This document shows positions 1-11,605 of a DNA stretch of 45,450 nt, piece after piece (position 1 is the first letter of the stretch; every line of letters begins with the position of its first letter). The notes under the pieces were generated by a model. It was not told the origin of the DNA. It did no database searches and was given only the letters and a program-made list of their open reading frames with translations. The stretch is from Polysphondylium violaceum (Eukaryota; Evosea; Eumycetozoa; Dictyosteliales; Dictyosteliaceae): the NCBI GenBank assembly GCA_000277445.1, contig AJWJ01000146.1:1-45450 (forward strand), given 5' to 3'. The translations under genes and the position numbers were made by a program.

Positions 1-60
1 ATAAATGAGATTAAAAAGATCACTATTTATGTGTTCAATAGTGAGGCTAAAATCATATAG

Positions 61-133
61 GCTCGATTAGCTCAGTCGGCAGAGCGTGGTGCTAATAACG
101 CCACGGTCGCAGGTTCGATCCCTGCATCGAGCA
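61..133 (+). tRNA. tRNA-Ile (anticodon AAT)
   Basis: A full cloverleaf can be folded by eye. The acceptor strands GCTCGAT and ATCGAGC pair, with discriminator A. The D arm stem is GCTC/GAGC. The anticodon stem TGGTG/CGCCA closes the loop CTAATAA, giving anticodon AAT (reads AUU, isoleucine). The T arm is GCAGG/CCTGC around TTCGATC, which also supplies the B box. There is no intron, and the CCA is not encoded. A T5 run starting three bases after the 3' end is the expected pol III terminator. Confidence 0.97.
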
Positions 134-796
134 AGTTTTTACCTAAACAACCTCATTTGTCGGGTTCACAATAAAAAATACCAAAGTTTTGTTGGTTAAT
201 AATGTAGTAGATTGTAATGCAAAAATCATTACCGTTTTTATAAAAGATAATATTAATTTAAATAAACATCAGTTGGTATGTGCACCCTATAAGCTTTATT
301 TGTTATCTTTATTTTGTCTAATATCTATGTGTACTAATATTACGATGATTAATATCATTGTTTATTAAAAGATACACATCAACTCATCAAATAATTATAT
401 TCATGCTTTCATCTATAAAGAATCTTCTCTTTTATTCTAATATTTATATATGTATATGTGTTATTAATTCACATGGTAAACTTCACCACCCCTTTAAAAA
501 TACTACAATATTTATTAAAATAAAATATGGATGATCTATAAGGTGTAGTTCATATATATATTATTAATGATGGAGGAGGTTTGCCTATCTTATCTCCTCT
601 TGAATGCCAAACTATATAAACTCAAATAAACCTTTGCACCCTTCTCACCCATATATGATTGAATTTATCTTTTATAGTTGAGGATTTAAAATTAATGTTA
701 CATTGAATTATTTCCCAAAAGGTGTTGCACTTTGGATTACAAAGGTTCACACTAGATAAAATTTTTTTATTTTTGACACTTTTAAAAGTAGTGTTT
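134..796. other. AT-rich intergenic region
   Basis: Between tRNA-Ile and the 3' end of the minus-strand PH gene. It holds A/T-rich sequence with no convincing ORF and no recognisable RNA gene or element. Dictyostelid retrotransposons often insert next to tRNA genes, but none is visible in this downstream flank. Confidence 0.6.
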
Positions 797-3700
797 TTAA
801 TTTAATGAGTCTTTAGCTTCAAAAGTTGTAGTATGAACAGAAGAATCTAGAGTTAAAATAGGATCTGGGGTAATGAAAATAGTTTTTTCATCAACAAAAG
901 GAATAAAGGTATCTGTAGGTGGTAAAGGAGGAGGAGGTTGTTCAACCACTTGAAGAAGAGTGGAATCTACCTTTTCAGGTAAACAACCCAAATCTTTGAT
1001 TTGAATATTATTAACAAAAGCCTTTCTAGTTGCATTATCAGTGAAGCAGGTCCTCTCTTCTACGACCTTTCCAATGGCAACAGGAGGAATATAGTGAGTT
1101 CCAAATTCAGATTTACTCATTACACCACTAATCTTTACCATAGAGTCAACCAAAGCGCCTGAAAAAGGAGGACTTCTGTAGGCCTTGATAACCAAATCAT
1201 TGTCCGATTTCTTTTTATTGTAGCCCCATTCAAGACTATTACCCAAAGCAAATGATTTCCAAGCTTTTTCTTGTTTATCCAACAACTTTTTGATCTTGTC
1301 CATCACTTTTGCTCTATCACTAGAGATACCTTTTTTAAATGTTGGTTTGTCATTGACTAGTTGATAATCACATAAGTGTACATCCATAATTTCTTGCCAA
1401 AGAGTGGTTGTTGCATTGGTCACATCGGTACCTCTTCTACGTGGCAACAATGTATCTGAAGTTTTTTGGAATTTCTTTAAAACGATACCAATGTGACAGT
1501 TTAATTCAGACATCACTTGATTAAAAAGCTTTGTTGATCTAAATTCAAATTTAAATCTCTTGAATATATTTAATGTATTTAAATTGTGTTTAATCTTGAG
1601 CACCGACAATTTATCTCTCCACTTGGAGGCATCTCTAAAGTGATACTGCTCTTCAGTTATATCTGAAACAATGGCAAGAATCAACATACCAATGTGTGAT
1701 AGTTTAGCAATATGAGAAAGAACCTCTTCTTGTGGCTCTGGTACGCTAGCAAATAACTTATCCAAATGAGACAACTTATTTCTAAAATCCATAGATTTCA
1801 TTAAATTGTAAAAGGTTGAATAATGAGCAATTTGATCTGGATCACGGATATCTTGATCAGTGTTTTTAAGCACTTGAACAATGTGAGGTGAGGTTTTATC
1901 AAGAGATCTGTGAATTTCAAGAGTACCAAGATTTTTGATTGAGCCCTTTAATTTGTAGGGATTGTAGTCATATTTTACAATGTTTCTTTGATTGGGGAAA
2001 CGAGAATTCAACTTTTCAGACAATTTTTTGGCTTCTTTGATGAGGTGCTTTTCTTTTGGCTTTGCAAATATTAATTTCTTTGTAATGGTAATAGTTGGAA
2101 TAGCTCTCTCTTCAAGGATTGGTGAACGGGGAGATAAATGAATACCTCTAGCATCTGCTTTGCCATTGATAATTTGTTCTCTAACATTTGATGATTGATC
2201 AGAGAAATTGTTTGGGTATTCAATAGACTCTGGTGATAATCTAGTGATCCAACTTGAATAGATTTCCAAATCATCTACTTTAAAGGTCAATTGAATCTCT
2301 GGTGCAATAATATGAAATATGTGATCAATGTTTGATGTTTCATAGCCATAATGATTGCCTCGAGTTAAAGAGTATCTTGATAAATCATAGGTCACCATAT
2401 TGGAACTACCTTTTTTGGAATCATTATATTGAGTGAGGATCATTTTGTCAGAGTCTAATTCAAAGAATCTCTTTGAAAAAGTAGATTTGACAGATTTCTT
2501 TACATGTAGCCAACTGGAAAATGTTGATGAAGAATTGTCAATGGCAATTGGACCCACACTTGATCTTAGTCCAGTGCTTGCTCTTAGGCCAGCACTTGTT
2601 CTTGGACCACCAGCACCAATTGATGATAACGTTGACAATGGCACAACACTAGAACGAATAGAGTTGTGGAGAATACCAAATAGTTCTTGAGTGTTTTGAG
2701 AAGGTTTCTTTTTCAAATCGACCTTTTTAATGTCAAATTTAAATATCTTTTTGTTGATTGTCAATGCAAATGTATTTTCAATCATTTCACCAACGGTTAT
2801 CGATTGAATGTGATGCTTTTCTTTTGGATAACTACAAAGATGAGTTTTGTAGATTGCAAAAGTCAACACTCTTCTAAAGAACACTATATAACGTGGTTTC
2901 TTGTCAATGTGGAGATACATTGCAACATCGTCACCTTGTGGAGATACAAGAGCAGAAGTGGCTGGAAGACTTTGACTTGCGCCCAAACCAGTGGGAATCT
3001 TGTATTTAAGATTATGGAGAAATTGTTTATAATCTTTAAAGAAAACTGAATAAACTCGTTCAAAATTGTTTAGTGGCATTAGTTCTTGAGTGATATTAAA
3101 TTGTTTGCCAATAATAAGGGAATTTAAACCATGGAATTTGGCTGCATTGAAAAGTTCTCTGGGTTTGATAAATTGAGTGGCATGGAATAAAACTTCATCC
3201 TGAACATATTGATTGTTGATATAGATCATTGTCTTTCCACGGAAATCTTGCAAGAGGGATCGACCATCGAGCTTGGTGTGTGATAAATCCAAGTCCTGAT
3301 AGAGATTAAGATTCCATGTATTAAGAGTGGTTGATAGTGCATTTGCATTAATTCTCCATTGAGTCACCTCGTTAAACTCGGATTGATTATTGGTAACCAA
3401 TAAAAATTGACTGGAAAAATCAGATGAATTGTATCCCTCGGTTAATTGAATTTCAAATGGACGTGATTGAATTAATTGTGCATCGGCCATATTCTTGATG
3501 TGCCCCAAGTAAAGAAAAGATTCAACCAAGATTCTAGTGTATAGTTTTGTAGCTTTGTTGCAAAATTGAAAGGTTGTAGCAAAACATTTGAGATGATTGG
3601 CTTCAATGGCAGGAACATCGGCAAACAAGCCATTATGGGGTTCGTTATATTTATTGCCATAGATATCATGAATTATAAAATCATTTGGATTAATAAACGA

Positions 3701-5296
3701 ATCACCACCTCTTGTCTCCAAATTGATTTTCAAAGTTGTAAATAATACACGATCTGGTGACTTGGCAATACCAGTGTTTTGCATTTCAAATTCTCTAATT
3801 TTTTGACCAATACCAAGTTGAGATTTATTCCAAATCGAATAGACAATGGGTGATTCATCAAACAAAGTTACACAACTTAGACCCTTGATAAGAGATTCTT
3901 TGGCAGGATACTCTATAGTGAATGGACTCTTTGTTTTGGAAACATTGGCAAAAGTTTGGTTTACTCTTTCAACCAAACACTCGTGATCCATTGTAGACAA
4001 GACGCTGAATGGTTCCCTTGGCAATTTGTATGGATTTTGTCTAATATCTTTAATAGAGAAAAGGATGTCACGAGGAAGATAAACACTCTCACCACCAAGA
4101 ATCCATCTCTTTATCTCTACTCTACTGCTAACGTCACAATAGACCCATTCATTATTGGCGAGAAAGGCCATAATTGCTTGATGTGATGGTGTAGGACATC
4201 CGACATCCATTGGCGCAATATTTTTGTGAAGTACCATCAACTTTACATCTGAACCTGGCTCAATAACATTGTATCCTATGGTATCGATAAACTGAATTTG
4301 TGATACCTCTAAATCATATGGAGCAACATAATAGGACAAAGATCCCTCTGTAGTTGTTAAATTGATGGTAAAGTCACCAACAGCTCCAAAATTACCGGCT
4401 TGACCAAATGCACCTGCAGCACCTCCACTACCACCTCTACCTGAAAATCCACCAGGATTTGAGTGATAATGTGTTTGTGTTTGTGATCCATTTTCTGTAT
4501 TTACCGTGGTAGTTGTGGTCCAAGTATAACTAGAACCACCACAACCACCATGACCCCCATTACCTCCATTTCCTGGCACACCACCTTCACCTGGTGTACC
4601 TGGATTAATATCTGGAATTCTTTGTTTCAAAATCATCATCAAATCCATATCAACTTGATGTAGAGCTAAATGAACTGATCCTCCATTTCCAGAATCACCT
4701 CCCTCACCTCCATCCCCACCATCTCCACCATCTCCACCCGGACCTCCATCAGTGCCAGATGAATATTGAGTTGCATTTTGTCCTGGATCTATTTAATTAA
4801 TTAATAAATATAATAAAATAAATATATAATCTCTACCATTATAGATAGATAGATAATACATACAACCATCGGCACCATGACCACCATTTCCACCTCTACC
4901 ACCTGTACCACCATCACCACCTCTGACGGATATTTGTAATTCAGTGATTGGATTTCCAAGCTCAAGTAAATCACTACCTTTTATAGAATTTTCACCATTG
5001 TGTAAAAGATAATTAACTAAAATGCCTCCATCCAATATTGATAGACTAGCGTCGATAGGTTTACCATTACCACCTCTCTCTCCTTTCTGACCTCGGCCTC
5101 CATGACCACCATGTTGTCCCCAATTGACTCCATTGCCTCCATCGCCACCTCTACCACCATCTATCAAATTTTTTTATTTTTTTTCCATTAATATATTATA
5201 AATAGATATAGATATATCACTCATTGAAAATATCTACATACCCGATCCACGATAACCATTATTAGTTAGGGTTAGAGCTTTATTTAATTCTCTCAT
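797..5296 (-). CDS. glycine-rich, PH-domain-containing protein (about 1447 aa)
   Basis: Three exons on the minus strand: 5296-5242, 5160-4864 and 4788-797. Both introns (81 and 75 nt) have GTATGT donors and TAG acceptors, and both junctions keep frame (G|AT and T|AT). The start is the ATG at 5296. Residues about 19-210 are largely Gly-Gly-X repeats rich in Gly, Asp and Asn, resembling collagen-like or glycine-rich linkers. A PH domain lies at about 875-970: it opens with W-L-H-V-K-K and ends with a W in the final helix (S-S-W-I-T). PH domains bind phosphoinositides or proteins at membranes. The large middle and the C-terminal part (about 975-1410) match no family I can name; the C-terminus has a proline run (Q-P-P-P-P-L-P-P). 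No transmembrane segment or signal peptide was seen. The function is unknown beyond probable membrane or signalling recruitment. Confidence 0.88.
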
Positions 5297-5602
5297 ATTG
5301 TTTATATGGTATAGTAGTGTTTTTAACTACATATAGATACAATTACTACAATGAGATATATGTTGATTGTGGTATGAAATCAAATCTAAATATACTTTAA
5401 AGATTGTTAATTTATCGCCCACTCTCCAACAAATCATAAAACTTTTTTCATACGGTAAAAAAAATCTTAAAAAATTAAATTCAAATTTTCAAATAACCGT
5501 TTTTTTTTTTTTTTTTTCTACTGTGTTGGATAATTGCAAGCAATGAGTTTCTATACCATTCCAAGAATAAATTTCTTTATCTATCATATCCCGTAACCTT
5601 TT
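5297..5602. other. promoter/intergenic region of the PH gene
   Basis: 5' flank of the minus-strand PH gene and 3' flank of the next minus-strand gene. It is AT-rich with a 17-base T run near 5502-5518. No other gene was seen. Confidence 0.5.
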
Positions 5603-6174
5603 CTAGACGAAGGGTTGAATAGGGACCACACCAGTGTATTTAGGTGGGAAGTTACAAATATTATTTGTATTCTCAACACCCAAGAATGCAAGAATTGAAC
5701 TTGTATAAAATCTAAAAATAATAACAAAGCAATAAAGAGGATGGTTTTTAGTCAGAAAAAAATGAAAAAAAATATTATAGTAAAAAAAAAAAAATTTTTA
5801 TTCTTAAATGGGCAAATCAAATGTTTTGGTTGGACCATCTTGTGAAAAATATCAGGCTTTGTTGAACTGATTGGTGTGGGCATCGTTTCTTGTTTTTTTC
5901 CTACAGAAATCATATGACATCCAACACCCGGAGAATATAGGAATGTCATCGTAGGAGTTCCCCTCCAGCTAATTGTACTTATGTTGTGGAAAGAATAATC
6001 TTTTAATCTTGAGTTGTATTGAGTTGAGTTTGGAAGGGGTGCGGTTTCTGTAGAAGAAGAGATAATTCAAAGATATAATAAAATAATAAATAAAACAAAT
6101 TTTGTGTATGATTTTTGGAGCATAAAATTACTTATATGAGTAATTTTTTTATCTTTATTAGGGTCGGATCCCAT
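5603..6174 (-). CDS. unidentified small spliced gene (structure partly uncertain)
   Basis: Probable small minus-strand gene with no recognised family. Exon A runs 6174-6132, beginning MGSDPNKDKKITHI. An 84-nt intron with GTAATT donor and CTACAG acceptor leads to exon B from 6047, in frame, giving about 85 well-mixed residues including TISWRGTPTMTFLYSPGVG and KPDIFHKMVQPKHLICPFKN. Exon B then runs into T-rich sequence and a TGA at 5752-5754. Further downstream, the frame ending at TAG 5605-5603 encodes an equally protein-like stretch (GVENTNNICNFPPKYTGVV). This may be a last exon after TTTTTAG, but I could not find a matching GT donor in the right phase. Either the protein ends at 5752, or there is an unusual intron, or a homopolymer length error. 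The composition (many P, G, C, W) differs sharply from the flanking non-coding DNA. Confidence 0.42.
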
Positions 6175-6301
6175 TTGATTTATATATACATATTTACATA
6201 TTTACTTGTGGGTGTACACTACAAGTATTCTTATTATTATATTATTATTATTACGAATATTGATATTAATTACATTTACAGTGTTGACTTTTGAATTACA
6301 T

Positions 6302-6785
6302 TTAATTGATTTTACAAACGTTTTGTAAACTTGATTTCTTGATTTTGTTCATTTTATGAACCATTGATTTAAAAGTTGGCTTTTTATCTTTATCGCCAGA
6401 TTTATCGGAAAAGGATTTCTCTGATTCTCTCATTTTTCTAACGAGATTATAAAATACATCTTCAATATTGAGTCTAGTTTTAGCACTGGTTTCAATGTGA
6501 AGCATACCCAAACAATTGGCTAAATCTTGACCCTCTTGAGTGGTAACTTGTCTGAGTTCCTCTTGATCGCATTTGTTTCCCACCAAGATCATTGGAATGT
6601 TTTCTCTGTCCAACACTCTACTGATTTGGTCTCTAAAGATATTGACTTGATCAAAAGATGATCTACTAGTGATTGAATAAACTACTACAAATCCACTACA
6701 AGATCTAATCCATTGTGACATCATACAACTTAACTCTTCTTGTCCAGCTATTTATAGAAAAAGATATTTTTTTATATTAGTATTT

Positions 6786-6824
<39 letters not shown>

Positions 6825-7031
6825 ACACATACCTGTATCTAATATATCCAAGAGACATGCTTGTTCATCAACTACAAGTTGTTTTCTGTAAGAGTCTTCA
6901 ATTGTTGGGTCATAGTATTCGACAAAGTGATTACTAGTGTATTGTACAATGAGGGAGGTTTTACCGCAACCACCGTCACCTAATATACAGATTTTATGGA
7001 TATTATTGTTTAATCTATTGTTTCCTGACAT
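6302..7031 (-). CDS. Ras-family small GTPase (214 aa)
   Basis: Two exons, 7031-6833 and 6747-6302. The intron has a GTATGT donor and TAG acceptor and splits the Ala codon of DTAGQEE. All five G motifs are present: GDGGCGKT at 18-25, the Ras-type effector loop YDPTIEDSY at 40-48, DTAGQEE at 65-71, NKCD at 124-127 and ETSAK at 152-156. The effector loop is the classical Ras sequence, so this is Ras proper rather than Rab or Rho. The positions equal to Ras G12 and Q61 are the usual Gly and Gln. The C-terminus is lysine-rich and ends in CKIN, a possible CaaX prenylation box with an unusual Lys and Asn. The expected role is a GTP switch at the plasma membrane acting in chemotaxis or growth. Dictyostelids have many Ras paralogues; I cannot assign which one. 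Confidence 0.95.
6788..6822 (+). repeat. 35-base A homopolymer (T run in Ras intron)
   Basis: An uninterrupted run of 35 A on the plus strand, which is poly-T on the sense strand of the Ras intron. It is the longest pure homopolymer in the window, and its exact length may be unreliable in the assembly. Confidence 0.9.
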
Positions 7032-8065
7032 TTTGTATCTATATGCTTTATATGTGTGTATGAAAATTAAAATAATAAATAGTGGATGGGTTGTTGCTTA
7101 AATAACAAAATTTAAAAAAAAAAATCACCTCTTAAAAAAATAAAATAAATAAAATGTGTGGTGGTAAAATTTGTAGATAGAGAGTGTGGTGTGTGTGTGT
7201 GTTTTGATTATTCAAATGTTTTCGCTTATTGTTGAGAATCTATCACCCTGTTCCCCTATTTATATTTTTTTTTATTTTTTGTTGGCGAAAATTTTGAGAG
7301 GATATTGAACACAAGTGTGTGAATTCATGCAATTTTTTTCAAAGATTTCTTTTCAAAAAAAAATTTTATCAAAAAAAAACCTGTCTTTGCAAATTTTTTT
7401 GATGCAATTCTATTTTGAGTGTAGCTCCGGAGCGTGGATGGTTATCATAATAGAGAAAAGAGAGCAGACTCTGATATTTTCTTGATAACAAAAAATTATT
7501 GATTACTATAATATCCTACTATCCTAATCAAATCAATCATACTAAAATGATTACAGAATATTTATAAAGCTGAAATTTATAATTAATTTCCAAAGCCGTG
7601 TTGTATGCAAGGGTAGATTTTTTTTTTATTTTTTTCAACCATTGGTATAAAACACTTTTACATACATACTCACACACCCACACAAAAATCAATTCGGGTT
7701 TATACAATTGCAAGACTAAATAATTATCTACCTTCTATTGGTATATTTGTGTGTGTGGGAATAACTACAGTTTCATTTTGATTTTTATCTGCGAGATTGA
7801 AATTTACCTGAGATTTTTACAAAATATCTATGACATACAAAATATCTTTTTTATACATTTTATATAAAAACAAACGTAAATATGTTGGTAGTTATAGACT
7901 TTTAGTTTCTTTAGACTCTTTTTTTTATTTATTTATTTTTTTTCGATATTTTATGAGTATGATGACATGTTTTCATTTTTTGTGAAGAAACAATGAGAAT
8001 CGTATTTTTTTTTTTTTTTTTTTTTTATAATTTCCAAAAGAGGACAATATATATAAACAAAAAAG
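7032..8065. other. divergent intergenic region between ras and gcvT
   Basis: About 1 kb shared between the 5' ends of the minus-strand ras gene and plus-strand gcvT. It contains T and A runs and several GTGTGTG tracts. A CACACACCCACACAAAA stretch at 7671-7687 fits the CA-rich type of dictyostelid promoter element. A GC-rich 10-bp palindrome GCTCCGGAGC sits at 7424-7433. No coding region was seen. Confidence 0.55.
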
Positions 8066-9361
8066 ATGAACTCACCTAAATTGTTAATCAAATATCTTCA
8101 AAAAGCTCAAGGAGGTTCAAGATGTTGTTTTACCACAACCACTGAAGTTGTAAATATCACTAATCTTGCTGTATTTATACTAAATACATACACATGCATA
8201 TAGTAATTAACATATATACAATACTATATATAGTTGAAAAAAACATCATTAAATCAATTACATAAAGATTTGGGAGGTAAGATGGTTCCCTATTGTGGAT
8301 GGGAGATGCCCGTTATGTACCCAATGGGTGTGTTAAAGGAACACATTCATTGCAGAACTCAATCTGCTTTGTTTGATGTATCCCATATGGGGCAATTGAG
8401 AATTCACGGTAAAGATCGTGTCAAGTTTTTTGAATCGATCGTGGTGGGTGATTTGCAATCATTGGCAGTCAACCACTCCAAGTTGTCGGTGTTTACCAAC
8501 GACAAGGGTGGCATCATTGATGACACTATGATCACCAATGCTGGCGACAGCTTGTATGTGGTCGTCAATGCCGGCTGCGCAGATAAGGATATTGCCCACA
8601 TCACTCAAAAGATGAAAGAGTTTGGCGGAGATGTGTCAATGGAGTTGTTGGGCGACTGGTCCTTGATTGCCGTGCAGGGCCCTGCCACCGAGCAATTGTT
8701 GTTGAGCATGGTCAAGTCGAATGTCGATCTCACCAAGATGGAGTTCATGACTCAACACCCAATGGCCATCAACGGCATCGACTGTATTGTCACCAGATGC
8801 GGATACACTGGCGAAGACGGCTTTGAGATTGCCGTAAAGTCTAGTCATGCCGTCAAGCTTGCCGAGAGCTTGTTGGCCACCGGCGCCAACTCTGCCGACA
8901 AGGGCATCAAACCCGCAGGTTTGGGCGCCCGTGACTCTCTTCGTCTTGAAGCCGGTCTCTGTCTCTATGGCCACGACTTGAACGAAGATATCACCCCCAT
9001 TGAAGCCTCACTCAACTGGTTGATTAGCAAGAGAAGAAGAGAAGAGGGTGGTTTCCCAGGTGCAGACATCATCCAAAAACAACTCAAAGAAGGTGTCACT
9101 AAAAAGAGAGTCGGTATTGTCAGTACCGGTGCACCAGCTCGTGAGTTTACCGATATCCTTGATCCAAACACCAAAGCCAAGATCGGTTCTGTCACCAGTG
9201 GTACTGTATCCCCCATGACCAAACAATCCATCTCTATGGCCTACGTCTCTACCCCCTTATCCAAAAACAACGCCCCTGTCATTCTCTCTATCCGTAACAA
9301 AGAAGTCCAAGCCACCGTATCTAAAATGCCATTTGTTCCACACAATTATAAAAAGAACTAA
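8066..9361 (+). CDS. gcvT: glycine cleavage system T protein (aminomethyltransferase), mitochondrial, 403 aa
   Basis: T protein transfers the aminomethyl one-carbon unit of glycine to tetrahydrofolate, releasing ammonia, in the mitochondrial glycine decarboxylase complex. There are two exons, 8066-8149 and 8234-9361. The 84-nt intron (GTAAAT...TATAG) is in phase 0, and the second exon starts with a Leu codon, so the true start is the ATG at 8066. Exon 1 encodes a Lys/Arg/Ser/Thr-rich leader (MNSPKLLIKYLQK...) that looks like a mitochondrial targeting peptide. The mature part begins KTSLNQLHKDLGGKMVPY. Family motifs include GYTGEDGFEI and GLGARDSLRLEAG. Length is normal. The exon 2 middle is much more GC-rich at third positions than its neighbours, with frequent C-ending codons, which suggests high expression. 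Confidence 0.96.
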
Positions 9362-9513
9362 GTCCAGTGTTAAACAGAAATCTAGTTTAATCACAATCAA
9401 GCAATCAATCAATCAATCAAATCAAAATAAATCTAAAAACTATATAACCAATCTCTCTATATGTGTCTATATATATCTATATCGATCATTTTTATTATAT
9501 GTATATGACTATT

Positions 9514-10201
9514 TTACAATATAGTTGAATTCAAACCCATTGAAGGAGAAGGTGTTGGTTGAGATAAAGTTGATAAAATATTTGGAGTGCTTGGCATTGG
9601 AGTTGGTGGAATGGGTGAGAATGGATTATTAATGTCTGATGATAAAACTTGACCTGATGAATGAAGTATTTCATTTTGAGAATGATACAATGGTTCAAAG
9701 TGTTGTTTCCATTCCTTTACTTTGTTTTTATATTTTTCAATCAATCTATCTTTATTCTCAACTTCTTTTTTTAATTTACATAGTTCCTAATTTACATACA
9801 AATATAAATGTATTAATACATTTATATTATCTATTTCTATTATTATCATATCATCATCATCATCATACTTGTTTTAATTCAATTTTCTTTTTTTGATTTA
9901 TATATTTTTTCTCTAAATTAATGAAATAAGATTCCATTTCTTTGGATGAATCAATGAGTTTATCGACTTTATCATTGATGGATTGATTTATAAATACTTG
10001 GTTCTCTTTTTCTGTTTTTGCAGTCAACAATTGTAATAGTTTTTCTATATCTGAATTTAAATCTATAAATAATTTCATTGGATCTTCTAGAGTGATGCTA
10101 TTGTTAATGTTGTTGTTGTTGTTGATATTGCTATCGTTCATTTGTATATCATTTGATGTTGATATCAATGTATTGTTGTTACTGCTATTTGTATCGGTCA
10201 T
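9514..10201 (-). CDS. med28: Mediator complex subunit 28 (201 aa)
   Basis: Two exons, 10201-9869 and 9786-9514, joined at CAA|GAA across a GTATGA...TTAG intron in phase 0. The core is mostly helical: DPMKLFIDLNSDIEKLLQLL, then SSKEMESYFINLEKKYI, then, over the junction, KKEVENKDRLIEKYKNKVKEW. This order fits Med28: an N-terminal four-helix-type segment, an 'x-E-x-x-F-x-x-x-K' helix and a final 'K-D-x-L-I-x-K-x-x-K-x-x-x-W' coiled coil. Med28 is a head/tail-associated subunit of the nuclear Mediator complex that links activators to RNA polymerase II. The N-terminus is Asn/Ser-rich, and the C-terminal 45 residues are Pro/Ser-rich and extend past the usual end. It is divergent from unc50, 307 nt apart. 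Confidence 0.75.
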
Positions 10202-10508
10202 TCTGCTATAATGGTGTGTGATGTGGCTTTTTCATTTTGAATAAAATTTTTTAAAATTTTTTTTCTCTTGAAAATATTTCTTTCTATATTTGAAGTTTTT
10301 TTTTATTACTTTGTTTTTCATTTCGCACCACCATCATCGGGTTTTATATATATATCTATTTTTATTTTTTAATTTCTTCTCTTATATATATATATCTCAT
10401 ATACAGAGTGTATTTGCACACTACTCACAATCTATATGGTTTATTAAATACAGACAATAACACATAGTAACACAAAATAACATAATAACATAATAACATA
10501 CAACAACA
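10202..10508. promoter_or_regulatory. shared divergent promoter region med28/unc50
   Basis: 307 bp between two divergent ATGs. It is AT-rich with T runs on the med28 side and an A-rich CATAACATAATAACA stretch just before the unc50 start. Such purine/A-rich leaders are normal here. No sharper element can be named. Confidence 0.4.
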
Positions 10509-11605
10509 ATGTTACCAATATCATATAGTAGTTTAAATAATAGTCGAGTAAATAGAGATGGATCATCTCGATACAGGAGGTTTATACCTGAATATTTTAG
10601 AAGAATATTTCATTATCCCCAAATGGATATTGAATATACATTTTGGATAATGTTTTATTTATGTTTTAATCCTTCGAGAGTTTATAAAATTACCTATTGG
10701 CATAAACGTAAAGTATCATAGACATATACATCCCTATCATCAATAGATAGGCAGTTTATAAAAGAACAGTGGTGTTTTATATATACAGATGGTGTTGTAC
10801 ACAATTAGGTGGATATTAACATTATAAACATTTTAAAATATACAACAGAGACAAAGAATCAATGGGCTCGAGATGATCCTGCATTTGTTGCAATTTGTGT
10901 TTTTTTTATGGCAATCGCATCAATGTCATATGCTATTGCTTTTCATTACTTATCATTTTTTCATATTATAAAGTAAATATCTATCTATTATAATAAGGAA
11001 TGTAATAGTTGAATACGTTCAATATTCATTCAATATTCATTCATTCATTCAAAAACACTAATAATACATATAATCAATAGAACTATATTTTGGGCAGTAT
11101 GTGTTGATTTCATTTCATTAGGATTGGTTGTAGCAACAGTGGGATGGTGGGTAACAAACAAGTTTTTAAGAGTGTCAGCACATAATCATAGTGTGGATCA
11201 AAATGTAGAATGGTTATATGCATTTGATATTCATTGTAATTCATTTTTCCCACTCTTTATCATTTTATATGTTATTCAAGTAATTATTGACAATAGAGAT
11301 ACAGATATTGATGATATAGTAACAATATAAACTAACCAATGCATGATGATATCATATAGTTCTTCTTATTACCTATACTTTTATCTAGTTCCTTTTTATC
11401 AACATTCCTATCAAATAGTCTTTATTTCATTGCTTTTGTATACTATTATTATATTACATTTTTAGGATACAATGCTTTGCCATTCTTGCAACACACAGTG
11501 GCGTTCCTTTATCCAATCATTTTAATATTCACTTTTTATGTATTGGGTGTCGTATTGAATATAAACTTTACTATTTCTATTATGAGATTTTATTTTGGTC
11601 AATAA
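10509..11605 (+). CDS. unc50: UNC-50 family Golgi membrane protein (255 aa)
   Basis: UNC-50 proteins are multi-pass Golgi membrane proteins (yeast Gmh1) linked to Arf-GEF recruitment and receptor trafficking. Four exons: 10509-10707, 10849-10972, 11081-11279 and 11360-11605. All junctions are GT-AG and in phase; the first joins HK|QTKNQWARDDPAF. Signature stretches are PQMDIEYTFWIMFYLCFNPS, EWLYAFDIHCNSFFPLF and FLGYNALPFL, which match the family along its length. Five hydrophobic segments are visible, and length agrees with the human protein (about 259 aa). The only intact reading requires the spliced model: exon 4 begins FFLLPILL directly after VIQ. The protein ends IMRFYFGQ. Confidence 0.96.

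Noticed and set aside
1-796. Retrotransposon next to tRNA-Ile
   Set aside because: Considered because dictyostelid elements favour tRNA flanks; no element-like ORF, terminal repeat or target duplication is visible.
5255-5282. TTAGTTAGGGTTAG, telomere-like
   Set aside because: It is the start of the PH gene coding sequence (ALTLTNNG on the minus strand) and only two units long.
8404-9231. Several antisense open frames across gcvT
   Set aside because: They mirror a GC-rich, highly conserved coding exon. The sense strand gives a complete family-length protein, and antisense frames have no domain.
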